A stretch of 64,000 nucleotides of DNA, from positions 1-64,000 of the forward strand of contig JAFGCZ010000003.1 in the NCBI GenBank assembly GCA_016932335.1, given 5' to 3'. The notes beneath the pieces are model-generated. The model was given only the letters and a program-made list of their open reading frames with translations, ran no database searches and was not told the DNA's origin. This stretch comes from Opitutales bacterium. Lineage in GTDB: Bacteria > Verrucomicrobiota > Verrucomicrobiia > Opitutales > Oceanipulchritudinaceae. The translations under genes were made by a program, and so were the position numbers. Shown one piece after another: positions 34,549 through 43,814 of the stretch. Every line of letters starts with the position of its first letter. Within the stretch, counting starts at the first letter, position 1.

Positions 34549-35232
34549 ATGAATCTGACGTTTGCCTTTATCGTTATCGGAGCCGCCTTCATTATGGGCC
34601 TGTGGGCCCAGGCCAAGGTCAGCTCCGCCTACAACAAGTATAAGCAGGTAGGCGCCCGCAGCCGTATTACCGGCCGCGATGCCGCTGCCTATGTGATGCA
34701 GGCCGCCGGAGTTCACGGGGTGGATATTGTTCCCATTCGCGGCCAGCTCACGGACCACTACGACCCCGTGAACAAGCGCCTGGCCCTCAGCGAAGCCAAT
34801 TACTACGGCTACAGCCTCGCCGCCGTTGGTGTGGCCGCTCACGAAGCCGGCCACGCAGTGCAGGACAAAGAGAACTACGGCATGCTCAAGCTGCGTATGC
34901 AACTGGTACCCATGACGATGTTTGCCTCCAAGCTGCTGCCGCTGGTGATTTTCGGCGGGTTCTTCTTCCATATGTTTGGGCTTATTTACATCGGTGCCGC
35001 CTGTTATGCCGCACTGACTCTTTTCAGCCTCATCACCCTGCCGGTGGAGTTTAACGCCACAGCACGGGCCAAACAGGCCATCGTCAACCTCGGCATTCTC
35101 GAGCGCGACGAAATGGTCGGCGTCAATAAAACGCTCGATGCCGCCGCCTGGACATACGTAGCCGCCTTTGTTTCCTCCCTCGGCTGGTTGCTCTATTACT
35201 TGGCCCTGATATCCGGCAGCAACCGCGATTAA
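34549..35232 (+). CDS. Membrane zinc metallopeptidase (YugP-like)
   Basis: A 227-residue membrane protein of the Zn_peptidase_2 (YugP) family. It has an N-terminal membrane helix, VGVAAHEAGHAVQD with the HEAGH zinc site (about 102-106), then two or three membrane helices (about 125-170 and near 200-220) and PVEFNATARAKQAI. Known: membrane-embedded neutral zinc peptidase fold; physiological substrate poorly known. Length is normal. It is followed by a terminator and then ftsK. Confidence 0.92.
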   Translation: MNLTFAFIVIGAAFIMGLWAQAKVSSAYNKYKQVGARSRITGRDAAAYVMQAAGVHGVDIVPIRGQLTDHYDPVNKRLALSEANYYGYSLAAVGVAAHEAGHAVQDKENYGMLKLRMQLVPMTMFASKLLPLVIFGGFFFHMFGLIYIGAACYAALTLFSLITLPVEFNATARAKQAIVNLGILERDEMVGVNKTLDAAAWTYVAAFVSSLGWLLYYLALISGSNRD

Positions 35233-35257
35233 GCCTCGGAGCCCCTTTTTTACGGCA

Positions 35258-35292
35258 GATGCCGCATCTCTCTGAGAGTGCGGCATCTTTTT
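35258..35292 (+). terminator. Terminator of the zinc peptidase gene
   Basis: 9-bp perfect stem GATGCCGCA/TGCGGCATC with a 12-nt loop and five T. Confidence 0.92.
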
Positions 35293-35395
35293 GTTTGAGA
35301 ATGTCTTAGGAATTAGATAAATCTTTCAGCCTCTCCGGTATTGCCAGCTGCTGTTCCGGCTGTTTTACTGAGATTTTACAACATGTAATACTCTT

Positions 35396-38092
35396 ATGGC
35401 GAAAAAGCGGACCAAATCCAAAACTGCGGCGCCCAAGCCAACATTCAACCCCAGAGATGCGCGCCCCAAGCCCGTCCTGGGATTGATGTTCCTCGTGCTC
35501 TCTCTCCTGTTATTTATTTCCTTGGGAGATTACGAACCGAAGCAGAACTCCTTCTTTTCCACCGACTCCTCCAACGATCACGTTGTCGGCTATGTGGGAA
35601 TGTACATTGCTGTTTACAGCTACCTGTCCATCGGCTTGACGGCCTGGCTGGTGCCCTGCTTCTGCCTCTGGGCCTCTGTTATGTACTTCTTCTCTCAGGC
35701 CCATAAAATGCGCTTCTGGAGGTATTTTTCCTTGGGCCTCTGCCTGCTCGGCACCATGATTTTCTGCACCATGCTGGAACAAGCCTGGGTAGTGGATCGG
35801 GGGGAAGACTACTCCACCAACTACTTCGCCTACGGGGTTGGCGGTTGGGTGGGTGACACCCTCTACCGAGGCTTTCTCCACGAGATTCTCGGCAACGTTG
35901 GTTCCGGGGTGATTTTCGGCGGCCTTATCACCGGATGTGTGGTTTATCTTTTCTACGATAACCTGGGATACATGCTCTGGGCTGCGGCCAAGCGCGTGTA
36001 TGCCTGGAGCAATTCCCGCAGCAGCGACAAAAAACAGGCTAAGGGAGATCCCAAACGCCTGGAGCACCTGCGTGAAGTGCAGGAACTTAAAGCCCTTCGC
36101 CAACGCCGCCGCATGGAGGCTCGCGCCGATCAGGAAGCCCATAAAGCGGAAATTCGTGCGGCCAAACTGCAGCACAAGCTTGTTAAAAAGAAGCGCGCCA
36201 TAGCTGCCGAAGAGGCCCTCCCGCTGCGGGTTCCTGCGGAAGAAGCGGCCCCGCCGCCTCCGGCCCGTGCCAAAGGCAAATCCAAGCCGCAGGTAAAACC
36301 GCCCGTAGAACCTGCCAGAGAGCCTGCTTTCGAGCAACAGACCGCTCCCGAACCGGAGCCCGTAGCAGAGCCCGCCCCGCTGCCCAAGTATGTAGCGCCG
36401 GAGCCTGCACAACCGGTGGAAGAGCCCGATATCGAGCCCTCGCATGCTCATTCCGGGCCTCCCGGGCTGCGCATTATTGCCGCAGAGCACACCCGCAAAG
36501 CCACACAGATTCAACCCAAGGATAAAGAGAATTACAAATTCCCGCCCCTTTCCCTACTCAGCGAGCCGGCCGACCCCGTCAACGACGATACGGCCGCAGA
36601 ATACCACCAGCAGACGGCGGAAGCCCTCCTCCAAACCCTCGGCGACTTTAAAGTGAACGTTAGCATGGGCGAGGTCCACTCCGGCCCTGTAATTACCCGC
36701 TACGATGTCTATCCCGCTGCCGGTGTGCGCGTGGAGAAAATTCAAAACCTCGACAAGAACATCGCTCTGGCCCTCAAAGCCATGAGTGTGCGTATTCTTG
36801 CCCCGGTGCCCGGCAAGGGCTGTGTTGGGGTGGAGGTGCCCAATAAAAAGCCGCAATCCGTCTTTATTCGCGATATCCTCGAGTCCGAGGACTGGGTCAA
36901 CAGCAAAGCCGAAATCCCCATCGCTTTGGGGAAGGAAGTCAGCGGTAAGCCGCTCATTGCCGACTTGACCAAGATGCCGCACTTGCTTATCGCCGGGTCC
37001 ACCGGTTCCGGTAAAACCGTGTGTATCAATTCTGTAATCACCTCACTGCTCTACAAAATGAGCCCCGAGGACGTCCGCTTCGTTATGGTGGACCCGAAGA
37101 TTGTGGAAATGCAGGTCTACAACGCCCTGCCGCACATGATGATTCCGGTGGTTACCGATCCCAAAAAGGTTCCCGGAGCGCTCAAATACCTCATCAACGA
37201 GATGGAACGCCGCTACCACATGTTTGCCAAGGTCGGTGTGCGTAATATTGCCGGCTACAATGCCAAGCAGGCCAAAGGCAGTGATGCCCGCGAAGCCGAA
37301 GCCAAAGCCCGCGAATTGGAGCTTTCCCTGAGCCCGGAAGAACGCGCCATGGCCGCCAATGCCACCAATGAGATTAGCGTGCCCCGAGACCTTCCCCAGG
37401 AACATAAAGGCAAGCTGCCCTATATTATTTGTATTGTCGACGAGTTGGCCGACTTGATGATGGTGGCCCCGGCCGATATCGAAACCGGTATCGCCCGCCT
37501 GGCCCAGTTGGCCCGTGCCGCCGGCATTCACCTCATTCTTGCCACCCAGCGCCCCAGTGTAAATGTTATTACAGGGGTTATTAAAGCCAACTTGCCCAGC
37601 CGTATTGCCTTTAAAGTGGCCTCCAAGGTGGACTCCCGCACCATTCTCGACGGTATGGGTGCAGATCAGCTTATCGGCCGCGGAGATATGCTCTTCCTGC
37701 CCCCGGGCAGCGCCGACCTCTGCCGCTCCCAGGGCGCCTTTGTCGGCGACGACGAAATCAACGGTATTGTTGAATGGGTTTCCGAACAAAACGGAGAACC
37801 CGAGTTTGACGAACAGTTCCAGCGCTCTGTGGAACTGGGCGAAGATGCCGATGAAGACGACGGCGGCGAAGACTTTGGCTCCGACTGGGGAGACGATATG
37901 GTACCCAAAGCCATCGATGTTATCCGCAACTCCAAACGCGCCAGCACCTCAATGCTTCAGCGGCGTTTGAGTATCGGCTACAACCGTGCCGCCCGTATCA
38001 TGGAAATCCTTGAGGACAAGGGGCTGGTGGGGCCGGAAAACGGCTCCAGCCCACGCGAGATTCTCGTAGATTTTGACAGCCTCCCTCGTTGA
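35396..38092 (+). CDS. ftsK: DNA translocase FtsK/SpoIIIE
   Basis: An 898-residue septal DNA pump. It has an N-terminal domain with four to five membrane helices (about 25-200), a Lys/Arg-rich helix, then a Pro/Ala/Glu-rich linker (about 275-350). The alpha-beta motor has Walker A AGSTGSGKTV (about 533-542) and Walker B-type YIICIVDELADLMM, and LILATQRPSVNVITG. The C-terminal winged-helix gamma domain is RASTSMLQRRLSIGYNRAARIMEILE (about 843-868). Known role: chromosome segregation and XerCD dimer resolution at division. The acidic stretch DEDDGGEDFGSDWGDD joins motor and gamma domain. Confidence 0.97.
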   Translation: MAKKRTKSKTAAPKPTFNPRDARPKPVLGLMFLVLSLLLFISLGDYEPKQNSFFSTDSSNDHVVGYVGMYIAVYSYLSIGLTAWLVPCFCLWASVMYFFSQAHKMRFWRYFSLGLCLLGTMIFCTMLEQAWVVDRGEDYSTNYFAYGVGGWVGDTLYRGFLHEILGNVGSGVIFGGLITGCVVYLFYDNLGYMLWAAAKRVYAWSNSRSSDKKQAKGDPKRLEHLREVQELKALRQRRRMEARADQEAHKAEIRAAKLQHKLVKKKRAIAAEEALPLRVPAEEAAPPPPARAKGKSKPQVKPPVEPAREPAFEQQTAPEPEPVAEPAPLPKYVAPEPAQPVEEPDIEPSHAHSGPPGLRIIAAEHTRKATQIQPKDKENYKFPPLSLLSEPADPVNDDTAAEYHQQTAEALLQTLGDFKVNVSMGEVHSGPVITRYDVYPAAGVRVEKIQNLDKNIALALKAMSVRILAPVPGKGCVGVEVPNKKPQSVFIRDILESEDWVNSKAEIPIALGKEVSGKPLIADLTKMPHLLIAGSTGSGKTVCINSVITSLLYKMSPEDVRFVMVDPKIVEMQVYNALPHMMIPVVTDPKKVPGALKYLINEMERRYHMFAKVGVRNIAGYNAKQAKGSDAREAEAKARELELSLSPEERAMAANATNEISVPRDLPQEHKGKLPYIICIVDELADLMMVAPADIETGIARLAQLARAAGIHLILATQRPSVNVITGVIKANLPSRIAFKVASKVDSRTILDGMGADQLIGRGDMLFLPPGSADLCRSQGAFVGDDEINGIVEWVSEQNGEPEFDEQFQRSVELGEDADEDDGGEDFGSDWGDDMVPKAIDVIRNSKRASTSMLQRRLSIGYNRAARIMEILEDKGLVGPENGSSPREILVDFDSLPR

Positions 38093-38106
38093 GGCTGTCT
38101 CTTTTT
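38075..38106. terminator. Terminator between convergent ftsK and AraC-type genes
   Basis: 9-bp stem GACAGCCTC/GAGGCTGTC with a 7-nt loop overlapping the ftsK stop, followed by TCTTTTT on the plus strand. Confidence 0.85.
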
Positions 38107-38968
38107 AATCCTCCTTCTCTTTGGGCTGAGTGTAGCCGTAGAGCTTGCGGTAGGTGGTTGCCGACATTCCCGCAAATTGATGCAGTTTGCGGGAGAAATA
38201 AAGCGCATCATCAATCCGTATATGCCCGGCAATATCCTTAATGGGAAGCCCTGTGGTCACCAGCAGCCGGCAGGCCTCCTGCATGCGCAAGCTCAGCAGG
38301 TAGCGGTTGGGGCTGTCTCCCATCCATTCCGTCCAGCGCCGGCGCAACACATTCATGGAGAGGTTTTCCGATTTGGCCAGTTGCGCTATGTCCACCGCTT
38401 CCAAAAAGTGGGTATGAATGTAATCGCGGATATTCAGCAGTGCCGGTAATACGGTGGTTTTGCTGCCGTCTCCGGCCAGTTTGAGTTCCATTATCAGGCC
38501 CCCACAGAGCTTGTCGATGCGGTCGGCATGGCCCAGTAGGAATGGCCTGTAGAGAAGTTCCTGCAGGTAGTTGAGGCATTGGCGGATACAGATCTCGCTG
38601 TGCAGTGCCCAGATCAAGGGCTGTTTTCCCGCGGTATGGATCCCCAAGTCCTCCAGGTTGCTCTTCTCGGGGTAGGTTATGATGATTTCTTCCCAAGGGC
38701 TTGCTTCGCGGGCTGCAAAATACACATTTGCTCCAGGCGGAAAAATAAAACAAGAGGGAGCCTCCGCCGGTAATTGCACCTCGTTGCAGCGGTAGATCCC
38801 GCTACCCTGAAGTAATATGCATACCTGTAACGCCGGAAATGCTCCATACTCAAAGCTTCTAGGCCTTTGGCTAAAGCTAATCTGTGAGACAAAGGGGGGG
38901 GCGCAGAATTTCCTGGGGTAGGAACCCAGGTGGAAATGCTGCACAGTTTCATCAAGGGGTAACGGCAT
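38105..38968 (-). CDS. AraC family transcriptional regulator
   Basis: A 287-residue regulator. The N-terminal half (to about 170) is a cupin-like ligand domain, and the C-terminal part has two HTH motifs: VDIAQLAKSENLSMNVLRRRWTEW (about 193-216) and LPIKDIAGHIRIDDALYFSRKLHQFAG (about 242-268). Known role: activator of sugar or stress genes upon ligand binding. It stands alone, so its target is unknown; the nearest sugar genes are more than 7 kb away. Confidence 0.9.
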   Translation of the reverse strand: MPLPLDETVQHFHLGSYPRKFCAPPFVSQISFSQRPRSFEYGAFPALQVCILLQGSGIYRCNEVQLPAEAPSCFIFPPGANVYFAAREASPWEEIIITYPEKSNLEDLGIHTAGKQPLIWALHSEICIRQCLNYLQELLYRPFLLGHADRIDKLCGGLIMELKLAGDGSKTTVLPALLNIRDYIHTHFLEAVDIAQLAKSENLSMNVLRRRWTEWMGDSPNRYLLSLRMQEACRLLVTTGLPIKDIAGHIRIDDALYFSRKLHQFAGMSATTYRKLYGYTQPKEKED

Positions 38969-39087
38969 AATGGTCTAACTTCTTAGGAATGCGACACATA
39001 TTGGGGAAATTACGTATTTTTATCAAGCTGTTTTTACTTATTAGGTAAGGTGTAACCCCTCATTTTTAATTGATATATATAAAAGCG

Positions 39088-39270
39088 TTACTTTTTTTGT
39101 TTACAGTGAAAGAACTATCGCAATATCTCGATTCCCTGTGGTGGGTTACGCTAGCAATAACTCCCGCTTGGAAAAGAATTCGTAATAAATACGTGGGGTC
39201 GCCGCGTGTGCTTTGGGACAGATCGCAGCTCTATGCTTGTCGGGTGGCCCGGCACCGGGCGGCCTTTTTT
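39088..39270 (+). ncRNA. Candidate structured small RNA, 6S-like
   Basis: Intergenic segment between the AraC gene and rodZ with no open frame of note. A TATAAA box at 39078-39083 lies upstream and a GC-rich hairpin with T tract ends it (39247-39270). It can fold as a long interrupted hairpin. The outer stem is CGATT/CCC (39129-39136) with GGG-ACA-GATCG (39215-39225). An unpaired TGTGGTGGGTT/GTGCTT bubble follows, then ACGC/GCGT, CTCCC with GGGGT, and an apical CGTA-ATAAA-TACG. The closing stem, large central bubble with CCCTGTGGTG, and terminal arm recall 6S RNA. The size (about 180 nt) also fits. No covariance search was possible. Confidence 0.45.
39247..39270 (+). terminator. Terminator ending the small RNA candidate
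   Basis: Stem GCCCGG/CCGGGC, loop CA, then GGCC and six T. There is no protein gene on this strand just upstream, so it points to a non-coding transcript. Confidence 0.75.
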
Positions 39271-39410
39271 CGACTTAGGCAGATTCGTTGAGGAATTAGC
39301 TTGATTCTCTCCCCATTTCCGAAGAACCTTGACTCACTCAAGAACCATTACCCGACAATGTATTAATGCATTGCCAAACTGCTCTAAATCACTCAATTAT
39401 AGTGTCCGGA

Positions 39411-40292
39411 ATGACCATAGGAGAACGACTGGAAGACGCACGCAAACGCAAAGGCGTTTCAATTCGCGAAGCTGCCGAAGCGACCAAAATTCGCGGAGAT
39501 TACCTCCTTGCAATGGAGAACAACTCCTATGATATCAATTTGCCCGATATCTATGTGCGCGGCTTCCTTCGTAATTATGCCCGTTTTCTCAAACTCGATG
39601 ACCATAAGCTCATTGCCGATTTTGACTCTGTAAAGCTCAGTGGGCGCAGTTCCCGTGCCGAACGGCGGGCGTTGGCCCAACAGGCCGCACCAACCCTCAA
39701 CAACGAGGGCTCCGAAGAGGATGTCAGCGCTCCAGTGACTCAGTCCTCCCGGCAGGAAAGCCTCGGTACGATGAAGTTTCCCTCCACCACAGGATTTGCC
39801 GATCCGCACAGTGATTATGACGACAACGACGATGATGACCACAAGAGCCTCTTTACCGAGGATAAAATCATCTACGTCAAAGTGGGGCTGGGCATTGCCG
39901 GTGTTTTTGTCAGCTGCCTCATTATCTGGCTGCTGGTCAGCCTCATAGGCGGCGGGGATAATCCTGAAATCAACCCCGATCTGGCCTCCTCATCCACTCA
40001 AAGCTCCACGGTATCCAACAACACTCCGGTATCGCGCACCTCTACGGCTCCTGCCGAAGGCCCCGACGAGGTTACTTTTGTCGCGTTAAGTAGAGTAATG
40101 ATTATTGTGGACCAGAAAAAGGACAATAAGCGCCTTTATCAGGGCACCCTGGCTCAGGGAGAGCGCTACAAAGTGCAGGCCGATGGTCCTATTGTTGTCC
40201 GCTACGATAATGGAGACGGCCTCATGGTCGAGCGCCGTGGCCGCAGCTTCCGCATGGGGCAGGCCGGTATGGGCTACAACTCCATTCAATAA
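39411..40292 (+). CDS. RodZ-like HTH membrane protein
   Basis: A 293-residue single-pass membrane protein. The N-terminal HTH_25 domain (TIGERLEDARKRKGVSIREA, DIYVRGFLRNYARFL) is that of RodZ. A Ser/Gln linker and an acidic patch (DYDDNDDDDH) lead to a membrane helix (about 157-180). A periplasmic beta domain at about 220-290 (VMIIVDQKKDNKRLYQGTLAQGERYKV) resembles DUF4115. The start at MTIGERL is preferred; the upstream 15 codons look non-coding. Known role: links MreB to the cell wall machinery for rod shape. Confidence 0.82.
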   Translation: MTIGERLEDARKRKGVSIREAAEATKIRGDYLLAMENNSYDINLPDIYVRGFLRNYARFLKLDDHKLIADFDSVKLSGRSSRAERRALAQQAAPTLNNEGSEEDVSAPVTQSSRQESLGTMKFPSTTGFADPHSDYDDNDDDDHKSLFTEDKIIYVKVGLGIAGVFVSCLIIWLLVSLIGGGDNPEINPDLASSSTQSSTVSNNTPVSRTSTAPAEGPDEVTFVALSRVMIIVDQKKDNKRLYQGTLAQGERYKVQADGPIVVRYDNGDGLMVERRGRSFRMGQAGMGYNSIQ

Positions 40293-40450
40293 GCCTCTCT
40301 TCCTGGCTGCAGGAGTTTTTTCCCGGGCGGAGTATTTTTCCGCAGCGATGCGCTCTTAAAGTGTTTGCATGACGGTTAAATATGGCTAAATTGCACCCTT
40401 CTTTACCAAGGGCCCGCTTTTCCGGCCCTGCTAAACCGTATTGATCACTG

Positions 40451-41047
40451 ATGAAGGACAAAAAAATCAAGAAGCTACACGAAGAAAACGAGGCCCAAAG
40501 CACTCAGCAAACTGCTGCCACCGAGGCTGCAGAACAAGCTGTGGAGCCGGAAACCGGTTCTGAGGTCGATCCGCTTCTGCAAAAGCTGGATGAAGTAACG
40601 GGGCAAATGCAGGAATACAAAGATCGCTACGTTCGTTTGGTCGCTGATTTTGAGAATTTCCGCAAACGCTCCCTCAGAGAGAAGGATGAAGTCCGCTCCT
40701 ATGCCACATCCGGCCTCATCGAGGATATCCTCCCAGCATTGGATAACATGATGCTCGGCCTGCAATCGGCCAAAGAGCACCATCCCGAAGCTAAGGGCGT
40801 TATCGATGGCATCGACATGGTCTTCACTCAGCTGAAGGGTATTCTTGGCCAGCACGGCGTTAAGGATGTCAACCCCGAGGTTGGTGGTGCCTTCGATCCC
40901 AATCTGCACGAAGCCGTTGCCCACGTGCCCAGCCCTGATGTCGAAGAAGGCAAGGTCCTGGCAGTGCAGCGCATCGGCTACCGCCTCAACGAACGCCTTA
41001 TCCGCCCGGCCGCTGTTGTTGTGTCCTCCGGTGCGGCCCAAGCATAA
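40451..41047 (+). CDS. grpE: Nucleotide exchange factor GrpE
   Basis: A 198-residue co-chaperone. It has a long N-terminal acidic/coiled-coil region (about 35-75), FENFRKRSLREKDEV, DNMMLGL, then the C-terminal beta domain NPEVGGAFDPNLHEAVAHVPS and GYRLNERLIRPAAVVVS. Known role: releases ADP from DnaK. It sits 9 bp upstream of dnaJ; dnaK is not in the window. A GC hairpin (40409-40429) lies in its leader, and no CIRCE element was found. Confidence 0.95.
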   Translation: MKDKKIKKLHEENEAQSTQQTAATEAAEQAVEPETGSEVDPLLQKLDEVTGQMQEYKDRYVRLVADFENFRKRSLREKDEVRSYATSGLIEDILPALDNMMLGLQSAKEHHPEAKGVIDGIDMVFTQLKGILGQHGVKDVNPEVGGAFDPNLHEAVAHVPSPDVEEGKVLAVQRIGYRLNERLIRPAAVVVSSGAAQA

Positions 41048-41056
41048 ACAACCGAT

Positions 41057-42235
41057 ATGGCCAAAGCAGATTATTACGAATTACTGGGTGTTTCTCGCGA
41101 AGCCTCTGCCGATGAAATCAAGAAGGCTTACCGCAAGATGGCGGTGAAGTATCACCCCGACAAAAACCCCGGCGACGCTAAAGCAGAAGAAACTTTTAAA
41201 CAAGTTTCCGAAGCTTACGAAGTGCTTAAGGATGCCGATAAGCGTGCGGCTTACGACCGTTACGGCCATGCCGCCTTTGAGGGCGGAGCAGGGCGATCCG
41301 GCGGTGGTGGTGGTGGCTTTGGCGGCGGTGGCTTCCACGACCCATTTGATATTTTCCGCGAGGTCTTCGGCGGCGGCGGCGGTGGAGCCGGCGGTATCTT
41401 CGAAGAGTTTTTTGGCGGCGGTGGTGGCCGTGGCGGGCGTAGCGGGCGCGACATGCGCGGTGCCGATCTGCGCTACGATCTGGAAATCTCCCTCATCGAT
41501 GCCGTCAAAGGCGCCGATCGCGAGATCTCCTACCGTACCCATATTGCCTGCGACCATTGCAATGGAGAAGGAGCCGAACCGGGCAGCAGCCGCAAAACCT
41601 GCCCGACATGCGGCGGGGCCGGCAGGGTGATTTCCCAGCGCGGTTTCTTCCAGATGCAGCAGACTTGCCCGACTTGTGGTGGCAGCGGCAGCATTGTCGA
41701 AAAACCCTGCTCCAAGTGTGGCGGCGAAGGGCGCCTGCCCAAGACTAAAAAGGTCAATATCCACATTCCCGCCGGCATCGATACCGGTTTTAAGCTGCGT
41801 TCCTCCGGCAACGGCGAGGCCGGCCTGCAGGGGGCTCCGGCCGGAGACCTCTACATCGTTATCCATGTTAAGGAACACGAGATTTTCCAGCGCCGCGGAG
41901 ACGATCTCTTCTGCGAGGTCCCCATCAAATTTACGCTGGCCGCCCTCGGTGGCACTATCGAAGTACCCACGTTGACCAGCGAAAGCGGGCGAGCCCATCT
42001 GAAGATCCCTGCCGGCACTCAGAACGGCACCACCTTCCGCCTGCGTGGGCGCGGCGTTCCCAATTTGCACACCGGCAATGCCGGCGATCAGCTTGTTAAG
42101 GTTAAAATCGAGGTACCCAAAAAACTCACTCAGGAGCAGCGTGATAAGCTGGAGTCCTTCGCCATTGCCTGTGGCGATGCCGAAGAGCCCGTGGAAAAAT
42201 CCTTCTGGGAAAAAGTCACCCGTATTTTTGACTGA
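41057..42235 (+). CDS. dnaJ: Chaperone DnaJ
   Basis: A 392-residue Hsp40 with a J domain ([23 protein letters not shown] in YHPDKNPG at about 32-39) and an unusually long Gly-rich run (about 78-135). It has four zinc motifs ([32 protein letters not shown]) and C-terminal substrate-binding domains. Known role: stimulates the DnaK ATPase and delivers clients. It follows grpE by 9 bp, so both are co-expressed. Confidence 0.97.
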   Translation: MAKADYYELLGVSREASADEIKKAYRKMAVKYHPDKNPGDAKAEETFKQVSEAYEVLKDADKRAAYDRYGHAAFEGGAGRSGGGGGGFGGGGFHDPFDIFREVFGGGGGGAGGIFEEFFGGGGGRGGRSGRDMRGADLRYDLEISLIDAVKGADREISYRTHIACDHCNGEGAEPGSSRKTCPTCGGAGRVISQRGFFQMQQTCPTCGGSGSIVEKPCSKCGGEGRLPKTKKVNIHIPAGIDTGFKLRSSGNGEAGLQGAPAGDLYIVIHVKEHEIFQRRGDDLFCEVPIKFTLAALGGTIEVPTLTSESGRAHLKIPAGTQNGTTFRLRGRGVPNLHTGNAGDQLVKVKIEVPKKLTQEQRDKLESFAIACGDAEEPVEKSFWEKVTRIFD

Positions 42236-42258
42236 GCCACCGCTCACCTTTTACCGCT

Positions 42259-42843
42259 ATGATGAAATTTGTCCTGATCGGTTCGGGCACTGGCAGTAAT
42301 GCCGAGGCCATCCTCAATGCCTGGAAAGCAGGCTCTCTGGGAAATGCCACCCCCGTGGCTATTCTCTCAGATAAGCCCAATGCCCGCATCCTTACACTGG
42401 GCGAGCAGTTTGGCGTGCCTGCGCTCTACCTCGATCCCGGTCCCTATAAAACCAAGCTGACCAAGGAAGCCGAAGAGCTTTATGTAAACACCATCCGCAG
42501 CACCGGTGCCGACCTCGTGGTTCTGGCCGGCTTTATGCGGGTGATTCATGATGACTTCCTCAAGGCTTTCCCGCGGCGCATCATCAACCTGCACCCGAGT
42601 TTGTTGCCCAGCTTTAAGGGATTGCACGCTATCGAGCAGGCCCTCCATTACGGGGTAAAGTATGCTGGTTGCACAGTGCATTTTGTTACCGGAGAACTCG
42701 ACGGCGGCCCCATCATCGAGCAGGCCGTGGTGCGTGTGGAGGAGGATGATACCGTGGAAAGTTTTACTGCCAAGGTGCATCGCGCCGAGCATAAGCTTTT
42801 GCCTCAGGTAATCGCTCTTTTGGCGGCGGAGTTCCATGCCTGA
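42259..42843 (+). CDS. purN: Phosphoribosylglycinamide formyltransferase
   Basis: A 194-residue enzyme of purine synthesis that transfers a formyl group from 10-formyl-THF to GAR. It has the N-terminal GSGTGSNAEAIL, the catalytic Asn and His in RIINLHPSLLPSFKG (about 110-124), and the catalytic Asp in TGELDGGPIIEQAVV. Compared with E. coli, the N-terminus is short. Located 23 bp after dnaJ and just before prmA, it may be part of the same transcript. Confidence 0.92.
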   Translation: MMKFVLIGSGTGSNAEAILNAWKAGSLGNATPVAILSDKPNARILTLGEQFGVPALYLDPGPYKTKLTKEAEELYVNTIRSTGADLVVLAGFMRVIHDDFLKAFPRRIINLHPSLLPSFKGLHAIEQALHYGVKYAGCTVHFVTGELDGGPIIEQAVVRVEEDDTVESFTAKVHRAEHKLLPQVIALLAAEFHA

Positions 42844-42887
42844 TTCTGCCTTTTATGTTTCTTATCAGTTATCTGGATAATCCTAAA

Positions 42888-43763
42888 ATGATTGAAATCC
42901 GTTTTTCCCTCGACGCAGAGTTGGCCGGGCGCATCGACGCATGGCTGGCGGAGAATGTCTCTCCCTGGATGACTCAGGAGGACGTCCTCCTGCATGTTAC
43001 CGACCTCATGGGCTACTTCGAGAGCAATGAGGAAGCCCTCACTGCTTATGCCGCCCTGCGCAGCGAGTTTGCCGAGCTGCCCGCTCAGGTGAACACTCGC
43101 CCGGTGGAAGACCGCGACTGGAAGGAAGCCTACAAAGAACATTTCCACCCCTGGAGTGCCGATGGCCTGCACTGGGTGCCCACCTGGGAGAAGGGAACCT
43201 ATCCCGTGCCCGAGGGCGAAAAAGCCATTTATCTGGATCCCGGTATGGCCTTTGGCACCGGCAACCATGAGACTACCCGCCTCTGCGCGCTGCGCATTAT
43301 GCAGGCTTACCGCGACTGGAGCGGTGGTCTCGGCAAGAGCGTGCTCGACTGCGGCTGCGGTTCCGGCATCCTCGCCATCAGCGCCGCGGCTCTGGGCTTT
43401 GCTCCGATCAAAGGATTTGATATCGACCCCGATTCAGTAGAAATCGCCTGTGAAAACCGCGATGTCAACGGGTTGCAGGGCAAGGCCGAGTTTGCCTGCT
43501 GCGGTATTCCCGAAGGCATCGGTAACGATCAGGCCGATCTGGTCATTGCCAATATCCTTTCCCCCGTGCTCAAAGAATTTGCCTCCTGGTTAATCGGAGC
43601 CGTCAAGCCTCGCGGGCGGATGGTCCTGGCCGGTATCCTTAAGGAAGAAGCCGAGGATGTGCGCCGCCACTTCTTCCCGATTGCCGACAAAGCCTGGGAA
43701 GCCTTTACCGTGGAATCGCGCGTTGATGGCGAATGGGCCGACTTACTCTTTATCCGCGGGTAA
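42888..43763 (+). CDS. prmA: Ribosomal protein L11 methyltransferase
   Basis: A 291-residue SAM methyltransferase. It has a short N-terminal recognition domain, then GMAFGTGNHETTRLC (about 128-142), the SAM motif VLDCGCGSGILAISA and DLVIANILSPVLKEFA (an N-I-L active-site segment). This pattern defines PrmA, which trimethylates L11 on the ribosome. The start at MIEIRFSL is preferred for its GGA upstream; an ATG 11 codons earlier is possible. Confidence 0.88.
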   Translation: MIEIRFSLDAELAGRIDAWLAENVSPWMTQEDVLLHVTDLMGYFESNEEALTAYAALRSEFAELPAQVNTRPVEDRDWKEAYKEHFHPWSADGLHWVPTWEKGTYPVPEGEKAIYLDPGMAFGTGNHETTRLCALRIMQAYRDWSGGLGKSVLDCGCGSGILAISAAALGFAPIKGFDIDPDSVEIACENRDVNGLQGKAEFACCGIPEGIGNDQADLVIANILSPVLKEFASWLIGAVKPRGRMVLAGILKEEAEDVRRHFFPIADKAWEAFTVESRVDGEWADLLFIRG

Positions 43764-43814
43764 GCGCTCCCTCTTCTCTTTTCTTTTGTCCCCATACTAC
43801 TGTCTCTTTTTTTC

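Noticed and set aside
40293-40450. CIRCE/HrcA operator before grpE
   Set aside because: No TTAGCACTC/GAGTGCTAA inverted repeat is present; only a GC hairpin.
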